Shown piece by piece: positions 48,901-60,112 of a stretch of 64,000 nucleotides of DNA. This DNA comes from Distichodus sexfasciatus (taxonomy: Eukaryota; Chordata; Actinopteri; Characiformes; Distichodontidae). The notes below the pieces were generated by a model that was given only the letters and a program-made list of their open reading frames with translations, did no database searches and had not been told where the DNA came from. The translations under genes and the position numbers were made by a program. The DNA is taken from the NCBI GenBank assembly GCA_032718565.1, contig JAVGVS010000678.1, forward strand, positions 1-64,000. Reading direction: 5' to 3'. Each line of letters begins with the position of its first letter. The first letter of the stretch is position 1.

Positions 48901-51900
48901 GATCCTGACCCCAGAGCACCCAGCTGTCATGATCAGTCCTGGCCCCCCAGGCCTAGCTGTCTGATCGATCCTGACACCCCAAGGCCTGGCTGTCACCAGT
49001 CCAGTCCCGGCCCCAGGCCTGGCCTGTCATGATCGATCCTGACACAGAGCCTTGACTATCCGCTGATCCCAGTCGGCCCCCAGGGCCTGGCTGTCATGAT
49101 CCAGTCCTGGCCCCAGGCCTGGCTGTCATGATCCTGGTCCTGACACCCAGGCCTGGCTGTCTCAGTCAATCCTGACCCCCAGAGCGCAGCTGTCATAGTC
49201 AGTCTACAACTTTAAACACAACTGTTATAAGTCAGTTCTGATCCCAAACACAACTGTCATAATCCAGTCCTAAACCCCCAAACCTAACTATCTGATCAAT
49301 CCTGATCCCAAACATAGCTGTCATGATCGATCCTATTTTGAGCCTAACTGTCATGAAATCCAATCCTGACACAGGCCTGTCACTGATCCAGTCACAACCC
49401 CAGAGCCTGGCTGTCATGAAGTCTTGATCCTGACACAGGCCTGGCAATCATGATCTAGTGCTATTTTGAGCCTGGCTTGTCATGGTCGATCCTGGCCCCA
49501 CAGGCCTGTCGCAGTCACAATCCTGACACAGGCCCAGCTGTCACAGTCAGTCCTGACCCCCAGGCCTGGCAGTCCAGTCCTGTTTGGGCACCAAGCAGTC
49601 ATGAAGTAATGATCCTGGCCCCCAGGGCAGCCATCTTGATCTCAGTCCTGGCAGGCCTGGCTGTCATGATCTCGGTCCTGACACAGGCCTGGCTGTCAAA
49701 GTCTGGTCCTGGCCCAGGCCTGGCTGTCTGGCTATCATGAGTCGATCCTGGCCCCAGGCCTGGCTTTGTCACTTGATCCTGATCCTGACCCCAGGCCTCA
49801 TCATGGTCAGTCCTGACTTCAGGCCTGGCTATCTTGATCCAGTCCCGGCCCCAGGCCTGGCTATCATGATCCAGTCCTGACACAGGCGCAAGCTGTCATG
49901 ATCCAGTCCCGGCCCCAAGGCTGGCTGTCATGATCAGTCCTGAAGCACAGAGCTGTGTCATGGTCTAGTCCTGGCACTTGGAGCCTGGCATCATGATCTG
50001 AAATCCTATTTAGGCATGGCTTCATCATGATCCAGTCCTGACCCCAGAGCCTAACTGTTGTAAGTCAGTCTGATCTGAGCCTAGCTGTCATGATCCAGTC
50101 CTATTTAAGAGCCTAGCTATCTGATCGATCCTGATCCCCAGAGCATGACTGTCATGATCAGTCCTGAAACCCCCAGACCTAGCTATCATGATCAGTCCTG
50201 ACCCCAGGCCTGTCACTGATCCTAGTCCTGGCTTCCCCCAGGCCTGGCTATCCATGATCCAGTCTGACCCCCAGGCCTGTCACCAGTCTAGTCCTAAGCT
50301 GAGCCTGGCTATCACAGTCAGTCCTGGCCCCCAGGCCTGTCGCGATCAATCCCTAACTTCAAACCTAACAATCATAAGCTAATCCCTTCAAGCCTAACTA
50401 TCACAATCTAATCCCTACTTCAAACCCTAACTATCATAATCTGATCCTAGCCTAACTATCATAATCTGATCCTATTTAAAACCTAACTATGTAATCTAAT
50501 CCTAGCCCCAAACCTAACTATCATAATCCAATCCTAACCCCCCAAACCTAACTATCATAATCCAATCCTAACCTCAAACCTATCACAATCCAATCCTAAC
50601 CCCAAACCTATCACAATCCAATCCTAACCCCAAACCTAACTATCATAATCCAATCCTAACCCCAAACCTAACAATCATAATCTAATCTAACCCCCAAACC
50701 TATTATCACAACCCTAATCCTAACTTAAAACCTAACTATCATAATCACAGTCCTAACCCCAAACTAACTATCATAATCTAATCCTCATTTAAACCTCACC
50801 ATAATCTAATCCTCAATTTAAACCTAATCATAATCTAATCCTCACTTTAAACCTAACTATCATAATCTAATCCTAACCCCAAACCTAACTATCACAATCT
50901 AATCCTAACCCCAAACCTAACTATCACAATCTAATCCTAACCCCAAACCTAACTATCACAATCTAATCCTAACCCCAAACCTATCATAATACAATCCTAA
51001 CCCCAAACCTAACAATAATCAATCCTAACCCCAAACCTAACTATAATCTAATCCTAACCCCAAACCTAACTATTTAATCCCATAATCTAACCCCCAAACC
51101 TAACTATCACAATCTAATCCTAACTAAACCTAACTAGAATCTAATCCTAACCCCTAAACCTAACTATCATAATCTAAGCTGAAACTCCCGACCTATCACA
51201 ATCTAATCTAATTCCGAACCTGTGTAATCTAATAGGTTGTGGGGACGAGAATATCCGGGACTCTGGCAGGCATGGCGAGATCTAATCAACTCTAAAAGCA
51301 GAGCGGAGACAGAAATCACGAGATCAGACCACCAGGTCAGGGTTAGCTTATTTTACCTATTCATTTCTCTTTCGACTTTTCCTTTTAGTCTCAAGATGTG
51401 GATGAGTGACGCTGACGAGACGAGTGTGTGTTAGAACTTGATGAAGGTTAAAAGTGTGCGTGTGTGTGTGCGCGTGTGTGTTAGAGTTCCGTGTCGTGCC
51501 CTGCTGAAGGAGAACCTCTGGTGATGCTGCTGTCACATCGTCTCTCTGTCTCCTCTACAAATAAACCTGCCACTCTATCCCCTAATATCCCGTTTCCACG
51601 GCGTACCAGAGCTCCCTCTGCTCTCTCTCCCTCTCTCTCTCTCCTGCCCCCATCTCTCCATCTGTCTCGCCACTGCTCTTTCTTCTCCCTCTGACTTTGG
51701 GCAAAATTCAGCACTGTCAGCTTCTGAGCAGGAACACCCTCAGTCCTTACACCTGCCTTTTCCCGCGCAGAGAGAGAGAGAGATGAAGAGAGAGAGAGAT
51801 AAAGAGAGAGAGAGAGAGTTGAAGAGAGAGAGAGAGAGAGAGGAAGAGAGAGAGAGAGAGATGAAGAGAGAGAAAGAGAGAGAGAAGAGAAAAGAAAAGA

Positions 51901-51936
51901 AGAGAGAGAGAGAAGGAGAAAGAGAGAGAGAACAAA

Positions 51937-51991
<55 letters not shown>

Positions 51992-52047
51992 CAAAAGAAG
52001 AGAGAGAGAGAAAAGGAGAGAGAGAGAAAAGAAGAGAGAGAGAAAAG

Positions 52048-52078
<31 letters not shown>

Positions 52079-53522
52079 AGAGAGAGAGAGAGAGAGAGAT
52101 TTTAGTTGACTAACAGTATAAACCATGCTAACAGTTCCTATTAACTTGTATGGATGAATAGCTACATTAGCATCTCTGGGTCGGAGCCCCTTTAACGAGG
52201 TCATGTTGATGTGTGACTCGAGGCTAACATCACGGGGTTACAGCAGGGTTAGGGTTAGTGAAGTTCACACAGCAGCGTTCCCCTGCATTAGCCCCACTAC
52301 AGCTGCCATGCTCCTTTAACATCCCCGCCTCCTTCAATCGGGTCTGTACCTGCTGTAGCTGCAGCAGCCAGGACCCCGAGCCCACCGCCCGTCTGTGGAA
52401 CACCACCGGAGCCGAGTCCAGACTGAACACACACGCATCAGAAGCACTCTTCATGAACGGCTGCAGGTCCGAGTTCAACTACAACACACACACACAGTTT
52501 ATTTTCACAACGCTGTACCAAAAGTAATGCACAGAAACTCCTCCTCAGGGCAGCTGGTAGCATACCATGAACAGAAGGTCGTCGGCTCGAATCCCAGGCT
52601 GGTAAAAGTACCACTGGGGTACTACTGAGCAAGGTACCATCCCCAAGCACTACTTCCTGGGTGCTGTCCAAAAGCTGCCGTGCTGTGCTGTGTTCGCAAT
52701 GATAAATAATCACTCACTTTCACTCAATACGTATGAGGTTTGATTAACGTTTTCATTTTGGATTGAGGCTCGGGACGTGCTGACCACTCGGCTGGACTCT
52801 GTATTTCTCAACACCACCTTTACTAGTTGGTCTCCCATCCAAGTACTGACCAGGGCCAATCCTGCTTGGTTTCAGATGCAATACCAGGTTTAACCTGCAG
52901 GTGGCACCACTCCCGGTACCGTGTAAATACGACAGGTCCGAGCATCTCGCACCCGAGCGGTTAAAGCCGAGGCTGACGTCTCACCTTGTGTCCGAGGGCG
53001 AGGTGTTTTCCGTACTGGTAAGCCACAGTCTGGGCCTCGGTGTCGTGTCTGGCCAGCTCCATGGCTGCTTGGCAACTCTTTGCCAGCAAGGCACCATGGG
53101 AAAGGAACGTCTGCTCTTCCCATGATGCCACAGAAAGGCTTCCGTCCTTAAACAACAACAACAATAATAATAATAGTAATATTAGTCATTTGTATAAAAA
53201 TACATTTCTACATCCGTCTCTGTCCGCGGTTGTGATTTTGTTTTTTTGATGGCCGACCAGCCCTAACATGGACCGTGAGAGAGAGAGAGAAGGTGAAAGT
53301 GGAGGGCTGGAGGGATGTGGGTAGAGACTCCTCCGTGATGAGGTTCTCCAGCGCAGGAGCCAGAGATGGGGAGATGAGGAGCGATGCTGAGGGAGGCGTG
53401 TGAAATTAGAGCCGAGTTGGAGAAGGAAAGCGATGCGTTTCTCTGCTCGGAATTGTCTACGCTAAAAGGAGTGAAGGGAAACCTGACCCCCATCCCTCTC
53501 TCTTTCTCTCCCTTATACTCTT

Positions 53523-53559
<37 letters not shown>

Positions 53560-54948
53560 CATCTTTCTAGATCTTTCCTTCTCTCTGAGGCTCTGCTCTT
53601 CTCTCCTACCTGTTCCTTTCTCATGTCATTTCTCAAGCCTTTTTGCTTCTTCTTCTCTCTCTCCACCAGTCTCTTTTTGTTCTCTATCTCACCAGCTGTC
53701 TATCTTTTTCTTCTCTCCTCTCACCACTCTCTTTTGTTCTTCTCTCTCTCCCCATCCAGTTCTTCTCTCTCCCTGCATCTTTTTCTCTACATTACTCTCT
53801 CTCTCTCTCTCTTTCCCTCCTCCTTCCTGAGTTATGAAGCTTCTTGTTTTCATTTGTGTGTAATGTGAGAGTTCAGCATTTATTCAGAGCTGTGTTTATA
53901 TCACAGACCCTCACGAGCCCCACATCGTTAATCTAAACGCTCTGCTGTTCCACAAGAAACTATAATGTTTAATCCAGTCTAACTCTTGGTGACTGTAGCA
54001 CACTTCAGATCTCTGTCAGAAAGTCACGCTGGGCTTCTTTCAGCTCAAATGCATTATTTTCCTTCTCATTATCAAAATTCATGTCCAAAATATTTCAGTT
54101 CTGCAGTAAGTCATCTGTTTGCATTTTCTGTTTATTAGGTTTTTCAAAAAGCAGCGTCTGTCCAAGAATCTCTCAACAATCTGCAGTTCTCACCTCTGCG
54201 GAGTTCTCGTGGTAGACTCCCTGCACCAGGTCTCCGATGGCACTGGAGATCAGCTCCACCACCTACAACACACAACATACAGGTAGTTTAACGGTTAGGG
54301 AGTCGGCCCTGTGATTGGGGCGGGGGTCGCCGGTTCAAATCCTGGTCCCGTTAAGGTACCACAGAGGTACTCAGGTGCAAGATGCCGTCCCAAAGCACTG
54401 CTCTCCGGGTGCTGCCAAAAAGCTGCCCACTGCCCTTCGCGGACGGGTCACAGGCAGAGGTCAAATTTGGTTGTCGTGCAATTTGGGCTGTGCTGTGTTC
54501 ACTGACAAATAATCACTCACATAAAAACGTAAATACCTTCCCACATCGTAAAAAGTTAAGTCTCTGGTTAACTGCAAGACACGTTCCTGTAGGTGGCGCT
54601 CTACTAAACCACCCACACAGGCTACCACAGACCGACGCTTTTTGGCCCCAATGTTTGCCCGTATCCTTTTCACCGCGTCCTGCCATCTCTTCGCCACCAC
54701 TGCCCTCCTCCTCCTCCTCCACCCCCCTCCAGTCCATCCGTCCTCTTAATCCTCCCTTTCTGAAAGAGTGATCTGTAGAGCGGCAGGAGCGCGGATGAGG
54801 GGAGCGGCATGCATCACGCACCGCTTCATTAAGTCCAGACACTGATTTTTTCTTTTCATATTTCATATTCGGTTACACGGCTCTTTTTCTCTCTTTGGCG
54901 GGAGCGACTAACTCTCACTCTGGACGTTTTTTCCCTCCCTTACTCTAC

Positions 54949-54988
<40 letters not shown>

Positions 54989-57900
54989 CTGTCTCTGTCT
55001 GTGCCCTTTAGGTAATCAAATCCTTGAGGAAATATTAAGGCAACTCGACTCCGTCACCCAGAGCCCAAAAAGGACAATGCCCCTACAGTGTTACCAGATG
55101 TGCTGCCTCCAACGTTCGGTACAGAGGGGGAAAATAGTGTGTGAGTGTGTGAGAAGAGAGAGAGAGAGAGAGGAGAGGGGGGGCTTTTTTTGGAAAGTAT
55201 CAGATAAGTCCTCCCCCCTCGGCCTCGTCTCATTCCCAAATCCAGCGGGTGTAGCGTTTCGCAGACGGGTCTGCGCCGAGAGGAAAGCCGAGACGACGCG
55301 GCCGGATCCGCTTACCGTTTATACTAGTGCCAAGCCAGACCCCACTCAAGGCCACATAATACACATCACAGATCGCCCGGCGGAGCGAGGGAACGAGGGA
55401 GGGGTGTAAAAGCACTCTGCTAAAGAGCGAGACTCCCTGATTTGCACCGTTAATGGCCGCTCGCAAATCCGGAACGCTCGGCGCACGCAAAACTTTTCCT
55501 CGGTACCTCAGTGGTACCTTTACCGGTCACGGGATTCGAACCGGCGCCCGTTCAATCAGTAACCACTACGCTACCCGCTGCCCACTGAAAACTGAAATGC
55601 TGAAACATACGAGTGGAATATGACCAGAGGGGGAGGGAGAGAAAGAGAGAGAGACAGAGAGAGAGACAGAGAAAGAGTGAGAGAGAGAGTGAGAGAGAGA
55701 TTCCATGTTGTATAGTACGTTGGCAGGACAGCGGGGACGTTTCTAGAAAGTTCTTCCAGGTTCTCTCTGATATACTATTAATTATAATAAAATGTTAGTA
55801 CTGACCTCGGTACCTAACCTTAGTAAATGGTCAAAATAGTAATGAATTTGCGGGGTTTGGCTGAATTTACGTTAATAGTTGGCAGCGTCGCGAAATCCGG
55901 GAGGGTCTGTTTAGAGCCTCATTGGTTGGGCGTGCTGTCCATCAGCTAGAAAGGTCAGGAGGAAGCAGGTGTGTCTTGAGTCTGACATCACAACGGCTTC
56001 CGTGAACTTTCCAAATGTGTTACTGTGTTATGGCTTAAAGCAAGCTGATGAAAATATGACTTTAATAAATACGTTAGAGCTGACCCTGAGAAGCTCTAGT
56101 GAAGCGTTTCCCACCTCCACCACCGGGAGGCGCTGCTTATAGAAACAAAAACCCCTCCCTCGTCTTATTTACTCTCCAAAAATCAAACGGAACGGTCAAG
56201 GTTGCAGCTCGAGGTCTCGCTGAATGTGGCGTTCCCATTTAGCCCGAACCTTCCCACCCAGCCGGAGCGCACCGTGCTGACACACACACACACGCGCAAA
56301 GCACACACAAACACACACACACACACGCACCACGCACACACACACACGCACGCACCACGCACACGCACCACACACGCAAACGCGCACACAAACACGCACG
56401 CACCACGCACCACACACGCACGCACCACACACGCACGCACCACGCACCACACACGCAAATGCGCACAAAAACACACACGCACGCACCACACACACGCATG
56501 CGCGCACACAAACACACACACACGCACGCACCACGCGCACGCACACAAACACACACGCACGCAGCACGCACGCACACAAACACACACGCACGCACACACG
56601 CACACACACGCGCACACCTACACGCAAACACACACGCGCACACAAACGCGCGCACACACGCACGCACCACGCACACACGCGCACCTACACGCAAACACAC
56701 ACGCGCGCACACAAACACACGCACGCACCATGCACACACGCGCACGCAAACGCGTGGGTGTTGCGCGGGTGTGGCGCGCGTGTGGGTGTTGCGCGCGCGC
56801 GCGTGTGGTGTGTGTGTGGTTCACACGCGCGCAACACCCACACACGCGCCACACCCGCGCAACACCCACACGCGCGCAACACCCACACGCGCGCAACACC
56901 CACACGCGCGCAACACCCACACGCGCGCCACACCCGTGCAACACCCACACGCGCGCAACACCCACCTGCGCACACACCCGCGCACAGGTTCGGTGGGGGA
57001 AACGTGGCCCTGCGTTTCCTCCTCCTCCTCTGAGCTCTGGGACTCTGAGCTGCAGCCAGAGGCTAAAATTTCTGCACTTTTTTGGGAAGGTGGCGTCTAA
57101 GTGAAGTGATATCACCGCTGTTAAAAAATAAATCTCACTGAAGTTCGGTGGACGAGGTCTGATTACGCAACTGAATCCAGAACGGCAGAAAAGTTCTCCA
57201 CCGAGTCCTCGACAGAAAACGCTGAAACATCATCATCTGAGCTTTCCAGGTCTGGGCAAGAAGTTGTTCAACAAGACTCACAAAGATTCAGTTTTTAAAA
57301 GACGCATTTACGGTGATTTACGGTGTTATATACAGGAAGTTCCACATGTGATCCACACTGAAGCATGACACAGTCCTGAGATTTACAGCTTGTCTGAAAC
57401 CTACCCCTTTTAGGGACGCACCGAGACCAGCACGTGGTACTGGGCCGATAACGTGCTTGAACGCTAGTGTAAATTCTCCAATATGAAGAACTAGGGCTGT
57501 GACGAAACACTCACCTTACAATACGACACATACACGAGACTGGGTGGACGGGAACGGGGCGAGACCTTCCCACCAATAACCGTTACGCTACCCACTGCCC
57601 AGAAAACCTCAATGCTGGAACATAGGGGAGAGGGGGAGAGAGAGAGAGAGAGACAGAGAGGGAGAGAGAGAGTGAAGGAGGACAACAGAAGGAAAGAAAA
57701 CGAGGAAGAAAGAAAGCAAGAGTAAGAGACAGAGTGACAGAAAGAGAGGGAGTGTGTCGGTATCAGGACTCTGTATTGTTGTCATTGGATTGTAATTGGT
57801 ATTAATTAACATTCTCATAATTACATTTAATTCCTCATCATTGTTACTGTTCCTGCTGCAACACACACACAACGCTGATGAGATGTGACCCGAGTGTGAT

Positions 57901-58133
57901 CCAACACACGGCGCTCTGGAGTTTATCTGCTTCTCCACAGCACTACAGACACACAGCACTGACCTGGAGCTGACCCCTCTCATTCGTACTGAGGGTGTGT
58001 GTGTGTGTGTGTGAGAGAAGTATGGTAATGTCTAAAGTAAAGCAGAGAGTGGAAAAGGGTTTATTTTCATCCACGGGGAGAGGCACATTCTGCAGCCCCA
58101 CTTGGTGACAGAATCTGTCAGCGTACTGCCTCC

Positions 58134-58184
<51 letters not shown>

Positions 58185-58940
58185 GAGACTGTGTATCTCT
58201 GTGACAGAGTTCATGAGATGGGGGGAGAGAGTAAAGAGAGAGATGAGAGAGAGAGCTGGTACGGGAGCAGTGATAAGTGTGTGATGTGTCTGTAGGAGGG
58301 AGATGATGCTCAGCAAGCAAATGTGTGTGTGTGTGTGTGTGTGAGAAATGGGGGCGTTTAATGAGGGATGACATGTACATATGTTTCAGCATCACACACA
58401 CACACACACACACACCTGCACATCATCAGCTTGCCTTATTCATCATATCAATTTCTCTTCCTTTATCAGTTTATACTGATCCTGTTCCTCTGCTTCTCAT
58501 CAAGTTTACACAGGTGGGGAGAGGGAGAGAGAGAGAGAGAGAAAGAGAGTGTCCGAGAGAAAGACGGAGAGAGAAAGAGGGGAAAAGAATAAAAGAGAGG
58601 AGGAGGAGGAAAGAAGGAGAGTGATGGATGAAAAGAGAGAGAGAGGGAAAGCTGAGAAAGAGTGTGTGTGTGTGTGTGTGTGCTGTGTGGATCATCTCGG
58701 TGATCTCGGCCGGACTGAGCGGACTGGGAGAGAGGGAGGGAGTACCGTGGTGTTGTTGAGCTGGGCCAGTCCCGTACAGGCGCTGGCCAGCAGGAAGTCT
58801 CCGCTCAGCACCGCCATCTTGTTCCCAAACTGCATGTCGTGCAGCGGCCCGTCCGAGTACGTCCACTCCTTCAGGTTCACTATCCCACGATGCACCAGGA
58901 ATGCCGTGTGGATCATCTCCGTGATCTCCGCCAGACTGCG
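42985..58940 (-). CDS. pdss2: PDSS2, decaprenyl diphosphate synthase subunit 2, 3' part (five exons found; 5' end beyond right edge)
   Basis: Mitochondrial partner of PDSS1 in making the polyprenyl tail of coenzyme Q. Exons on the minus strand: 58746-58940 (or to 58944; two AGs compete), 54194-54262, 52985-53146, 52350-52478, 42985-43140 with stop TAG. Diagnostic stretches are SLAEITEMIHTAFLVHRGIV, DMQFGNKMAVLSGDFLLA, LVQGVYHENSAE, EEQTFLSHGALLAKSCQAAM, SAPVVFHRRAVG and FPPSEARSALENI. The DDxxD-type motifs of catalytic prenyl synthases are absent, as is usual for this subunit. A segment of about 11 codons expected between QLQQ and LWHVIKSGEG was not found. The SAE-DGSLSVASW junction is also shorter than in human. 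Upstream exons were searched for to 64,000 and not seen. Confidence 0.92.
43200..43850. other. PDSS2 intron, start of last intron region
   Basis: Contains a GA run (43,267-43,292), a GGGA run (43,445-43,472), AT-rich DNA and a dispersed-repeat fragment (about 43,750-43,850). No exon was recognised. Confidence 0.45.
43852..51235. repeat. 7.4-kb satellite with 32-bp unit in PDSS2 intron
   Basis: Tandem array of a 32-bp unit containing AACCCCAAACCTAAC followed by TATCATAATCCAATCCT, very regular at 43,852-44,565, 45,726-46,550 and 50,346-51,235. Between these (44,566-45,725 and 46,560-50,345) units keep their order but A is replaced by G at fixed positions. TAACCCCAAACCTAACTATC becomes TGGCCCCAGGCCTGGCTGTC, with many small insertions and deletions. 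The unit is telomere-like in composition but is not the vertebrate TTAGGG repeat. The array accounts for most of the 9.2-kb intron between PDSS2 exons 52350-52478 and 42985-43140. Confidence 0.95.
51768..52100. repeat. 330-bp polypurine (GA)n tract
   Basis: Almost uninterrupted purines on the plus strand: GAGA with AAAAGGAGAG variants. Mirror symmetry favours triplex (H-DNA) formation. The long frames across it are low-complexity artefacts. Confidence 0.9.
52549..52725 (+). repeat. tRNA-derived SINE
   Basis: GGTAGCATACC head with a gap, GGCTCGAATCCCAGGCTG B-box, shortened body and tail. Confidence 0.75.
52829..52879 (-). pseudogene. 5S rRNA-like fragment (3' half), perhaps from a 5S-derived SINE
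   Basis: On the minus strand the words AAGCAGGATTGG and GGTCAGTACTTGGATGGGAG match the internal promoter region and 3' half of vertebrate 5S rRNA, with several substitutions. The 5' half and terminal stem are missing. It is either a retroposed 5S pseudogene or the head of a 5S-derived SINE. Confidence 0.75.
53497..53830. repeat. CT-rich polypyrimidine low-complexity tract
   Basis: Includes (TC)n at 53,526-53,558; long Ser/Leu frames across it are compositional. Confidence 0.85.
54283..54522 (+). repeat. tRNA-derived SINE
   Basis: Near full-length copy 21 bp from PDSS2 exon 54194-54262, with GTCGCCGGTTCAAATCCTGG B-box. Confidence 0.8.
54560..55500. other. PDSS2 intron, GC- and CT-rich
   Basis: Contains (CT)n at 54,953-54,985 and CpG-rich unique sequence near 55,200-55,400. 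No exon recognised. Confidence 0.4.
55503..55586 (-). repeat. tRNA-derived SINE head fragment
   Basis: TACCTTTACCGGTCACGGGA and CCACTACGCTACCCGCTGCC, reverse orientation. A shorter related scrap lies at 57,568-57,602. Confidence 0.7.
56010..56280. other. PDSS2 intron, unique sequence
   Basis: Unique DNA before the CA/CG block. No exon, repeat or RNA gene recognised. Confidence 0.4.
56281..56985. repeat. Alternating CA/CG block with large palindrome
   Basis: About 700 bp of near-perfect purine-pyrimidine alternation, (CACACGCACGCACCACGC)-like on the plus strand to 56,750, then switching strand sense. GTGGGTGTTGCGCGGGTGTG on the left (about 56,752-56,815) is mirrored by ACACCCGCGCAACACCCAC on the right (about 56,825-56,930). 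The sequence favours Z-DNA and a cruciform. Confidence 0.9.
58133..58183. repeat. (GT)n microsatellite
   Basis: About 24 GT units in a PDSS2 intron. Confidence 0.9.
58685..58733 (-). pseudogene. Truncated duplicate of PDSS2 exon acceptor and 5' end
   Basis: A 49-bp segment repeats, with a handful of mismatches, the acceptor tract and first dozen codons of the PDSS2 exon at 58746-58940. It would read SPAEITEMIHTA in the same frame before running into a (GT)n tract. It sits 12 bp beyond that exon's donor, so the exon was partly duplicated in tandem. It has no donor of its own and should not be spliced in productively. Confidence 0.75.
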
Positions 58941-58955
58941 CTGACTGAGAGAGAG

Positions 58956-59440
58956 AAAGAGAGAGGGAGTGTGAAGCAGAGAGAAAAAAAAGAGTGAAAG
59001 ATGGAAACGGAGAGGGAAATGAGAAAGGGAGCGCGCGCGAGAGAGAAGGAGGAGGAATAAAGATGTACGGAAAAAGAGGAACGAGAGAAGAAAGGGAAAG
59101 GACAGAAAGAGAGAGAGGGAGGGATTGAATGAATGAATGACAGAACGAATGAAAGATGGAGAGAGGGGAGAGAAAGAGGGAGTGGGCAGAGGGAGAGAGA
59201 GACGGAAAGAAATAAAAGAAAAGGAGAGTGGGGAGAGGGGGAGAAAAGCAGAGAGGAACGGGGAAGAGAAAAGCGGGAAAAGAGGGAGATTGATGTATGG
59301 AAAAAGAGGAAAGAGTGAGAGAGAAAGTAAAGAGAGGGAAAGAGAAGGAGAAGGCAGAGTGAGGGAGAGAGAAAAAAGAGAGGGAACGAATAACAGAAAG
59401 ATGGAGAGAGGCGAGAGAAAGAGAGAGTATCACGTAATCT
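58956..59440. repeat. Purine-rich GA/GGGA low-complexity DNA
   Basis: Nearly pure A/G on the plus strand with scattered breaks, directly upstream of a PDSS2 exon, so on the gene's strand it is a very long pyrimidine tract. The long frames on either strand are compositional. Confidence 0.85.
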
Positions 59441-59689
59441 CCCCCTGAGACGAGTATCAGGTCAGGTTCGGATCACAGAGCTGCACCTTGTTCACTTCTG
59501 ACCCTCAGACCTCACACACACACACACACCAACACCACACACACACACACACACCCTGCAGACGAGCGGGAGGAGAGGTCACAGGCGCGGGACCTCATAA
59601 CTCCCGTTCGCAACCTCTTTATCATCAGACAGAAGACGGGAATAAAATCACCGCTGCTTTCTCCCGCGCTCCAGCTTATAATCTCCTGT

Positions 59690-59827
59690 TGATTTGACGC
59701 TCTCGGGACCGCAATCAGTCGTCCGTCCTTCCGTCCGGTTTAACGACCGAGAGGAGCGGCAGTCTTTGCGGCCGACACCGCGTCGCTGATGACCACTTAG
59801 CTATTCTCCAGAGCACATCGCAGAAAA

Positions 59828-59869
<42 letters not shown>

Positions 59870-60110
59870 GGGGAATAATGCCCTAATGAGATGACGTGGG
59901 GTTCTATAGGTCTGGACGAGCGGCTAATTACACGCCGGAACCCCGGACGCGCGCTAAACCATTTTACTGCTGCTTTCCTATTAATCACACCTATTGTCCG
60001 CGGCGCTAATTTGCAAGCTGACCTCGCGCACCGAGACCGGCGGCTAAGAGTCGTGGGCGTGTCCCATCCGGAGCGGACGCCGTCAGCTTATCAAACGCCA
60101 TGCGGCGCGC
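59690..60110. promoter_or_regulatory. Complex CpG-rich block, possible conserved non-coding element
   Basis: GC- and CpG-rich unique DNA with several homeodomain-type cores (GGCTAATTACACG near 59,922; CCTATTAATCACACC near 59,976; GGCGCTAATTTGC near 60,002) and no coding signal. It is interrupted by a (GA)n at 59,830-59,862. Candidate enhancer in a PDSS2 intron; inferred from appearance. Confidence 0.3.
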
Positions 60111-60112
60111 TA

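Noticed and set aside
47211..49883. Several 60-95 codon frames in the satellite
   Set aside because: They arise only where A-to-G drift removes stop codons; no protein features.
43852..51235. Interstitial telomere
   Set aside because: The unit is 32 bp and lacks uninterrupted TTAGGG/CCCTAA hexamers.
51740..52204. 154-codon Leu/Ser frame and the Arg/Glu frame opposite
   Set aside because: Translation of a GA/CT repeat.
52438..52713. 91-codon minus-strand frame joining the PDSS2 exon with SINE sequence
   Set aside because: Wrong frame over the exon, and the rest is SINE.
56202..57104. 300-codon open frame rich in His/Thr/Ala and its antisense Cys/Val frames
   Set aside because: It follows from CA/CG alternation, is open in several frames on both strands and has no domain.
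58471..59433. 320-codon minus-strand Ser/Leu/Phe frame
   Set aside because: A polypyrimidine low-complexity frame that crosses the real PDSS2 exon in the wrong frame.
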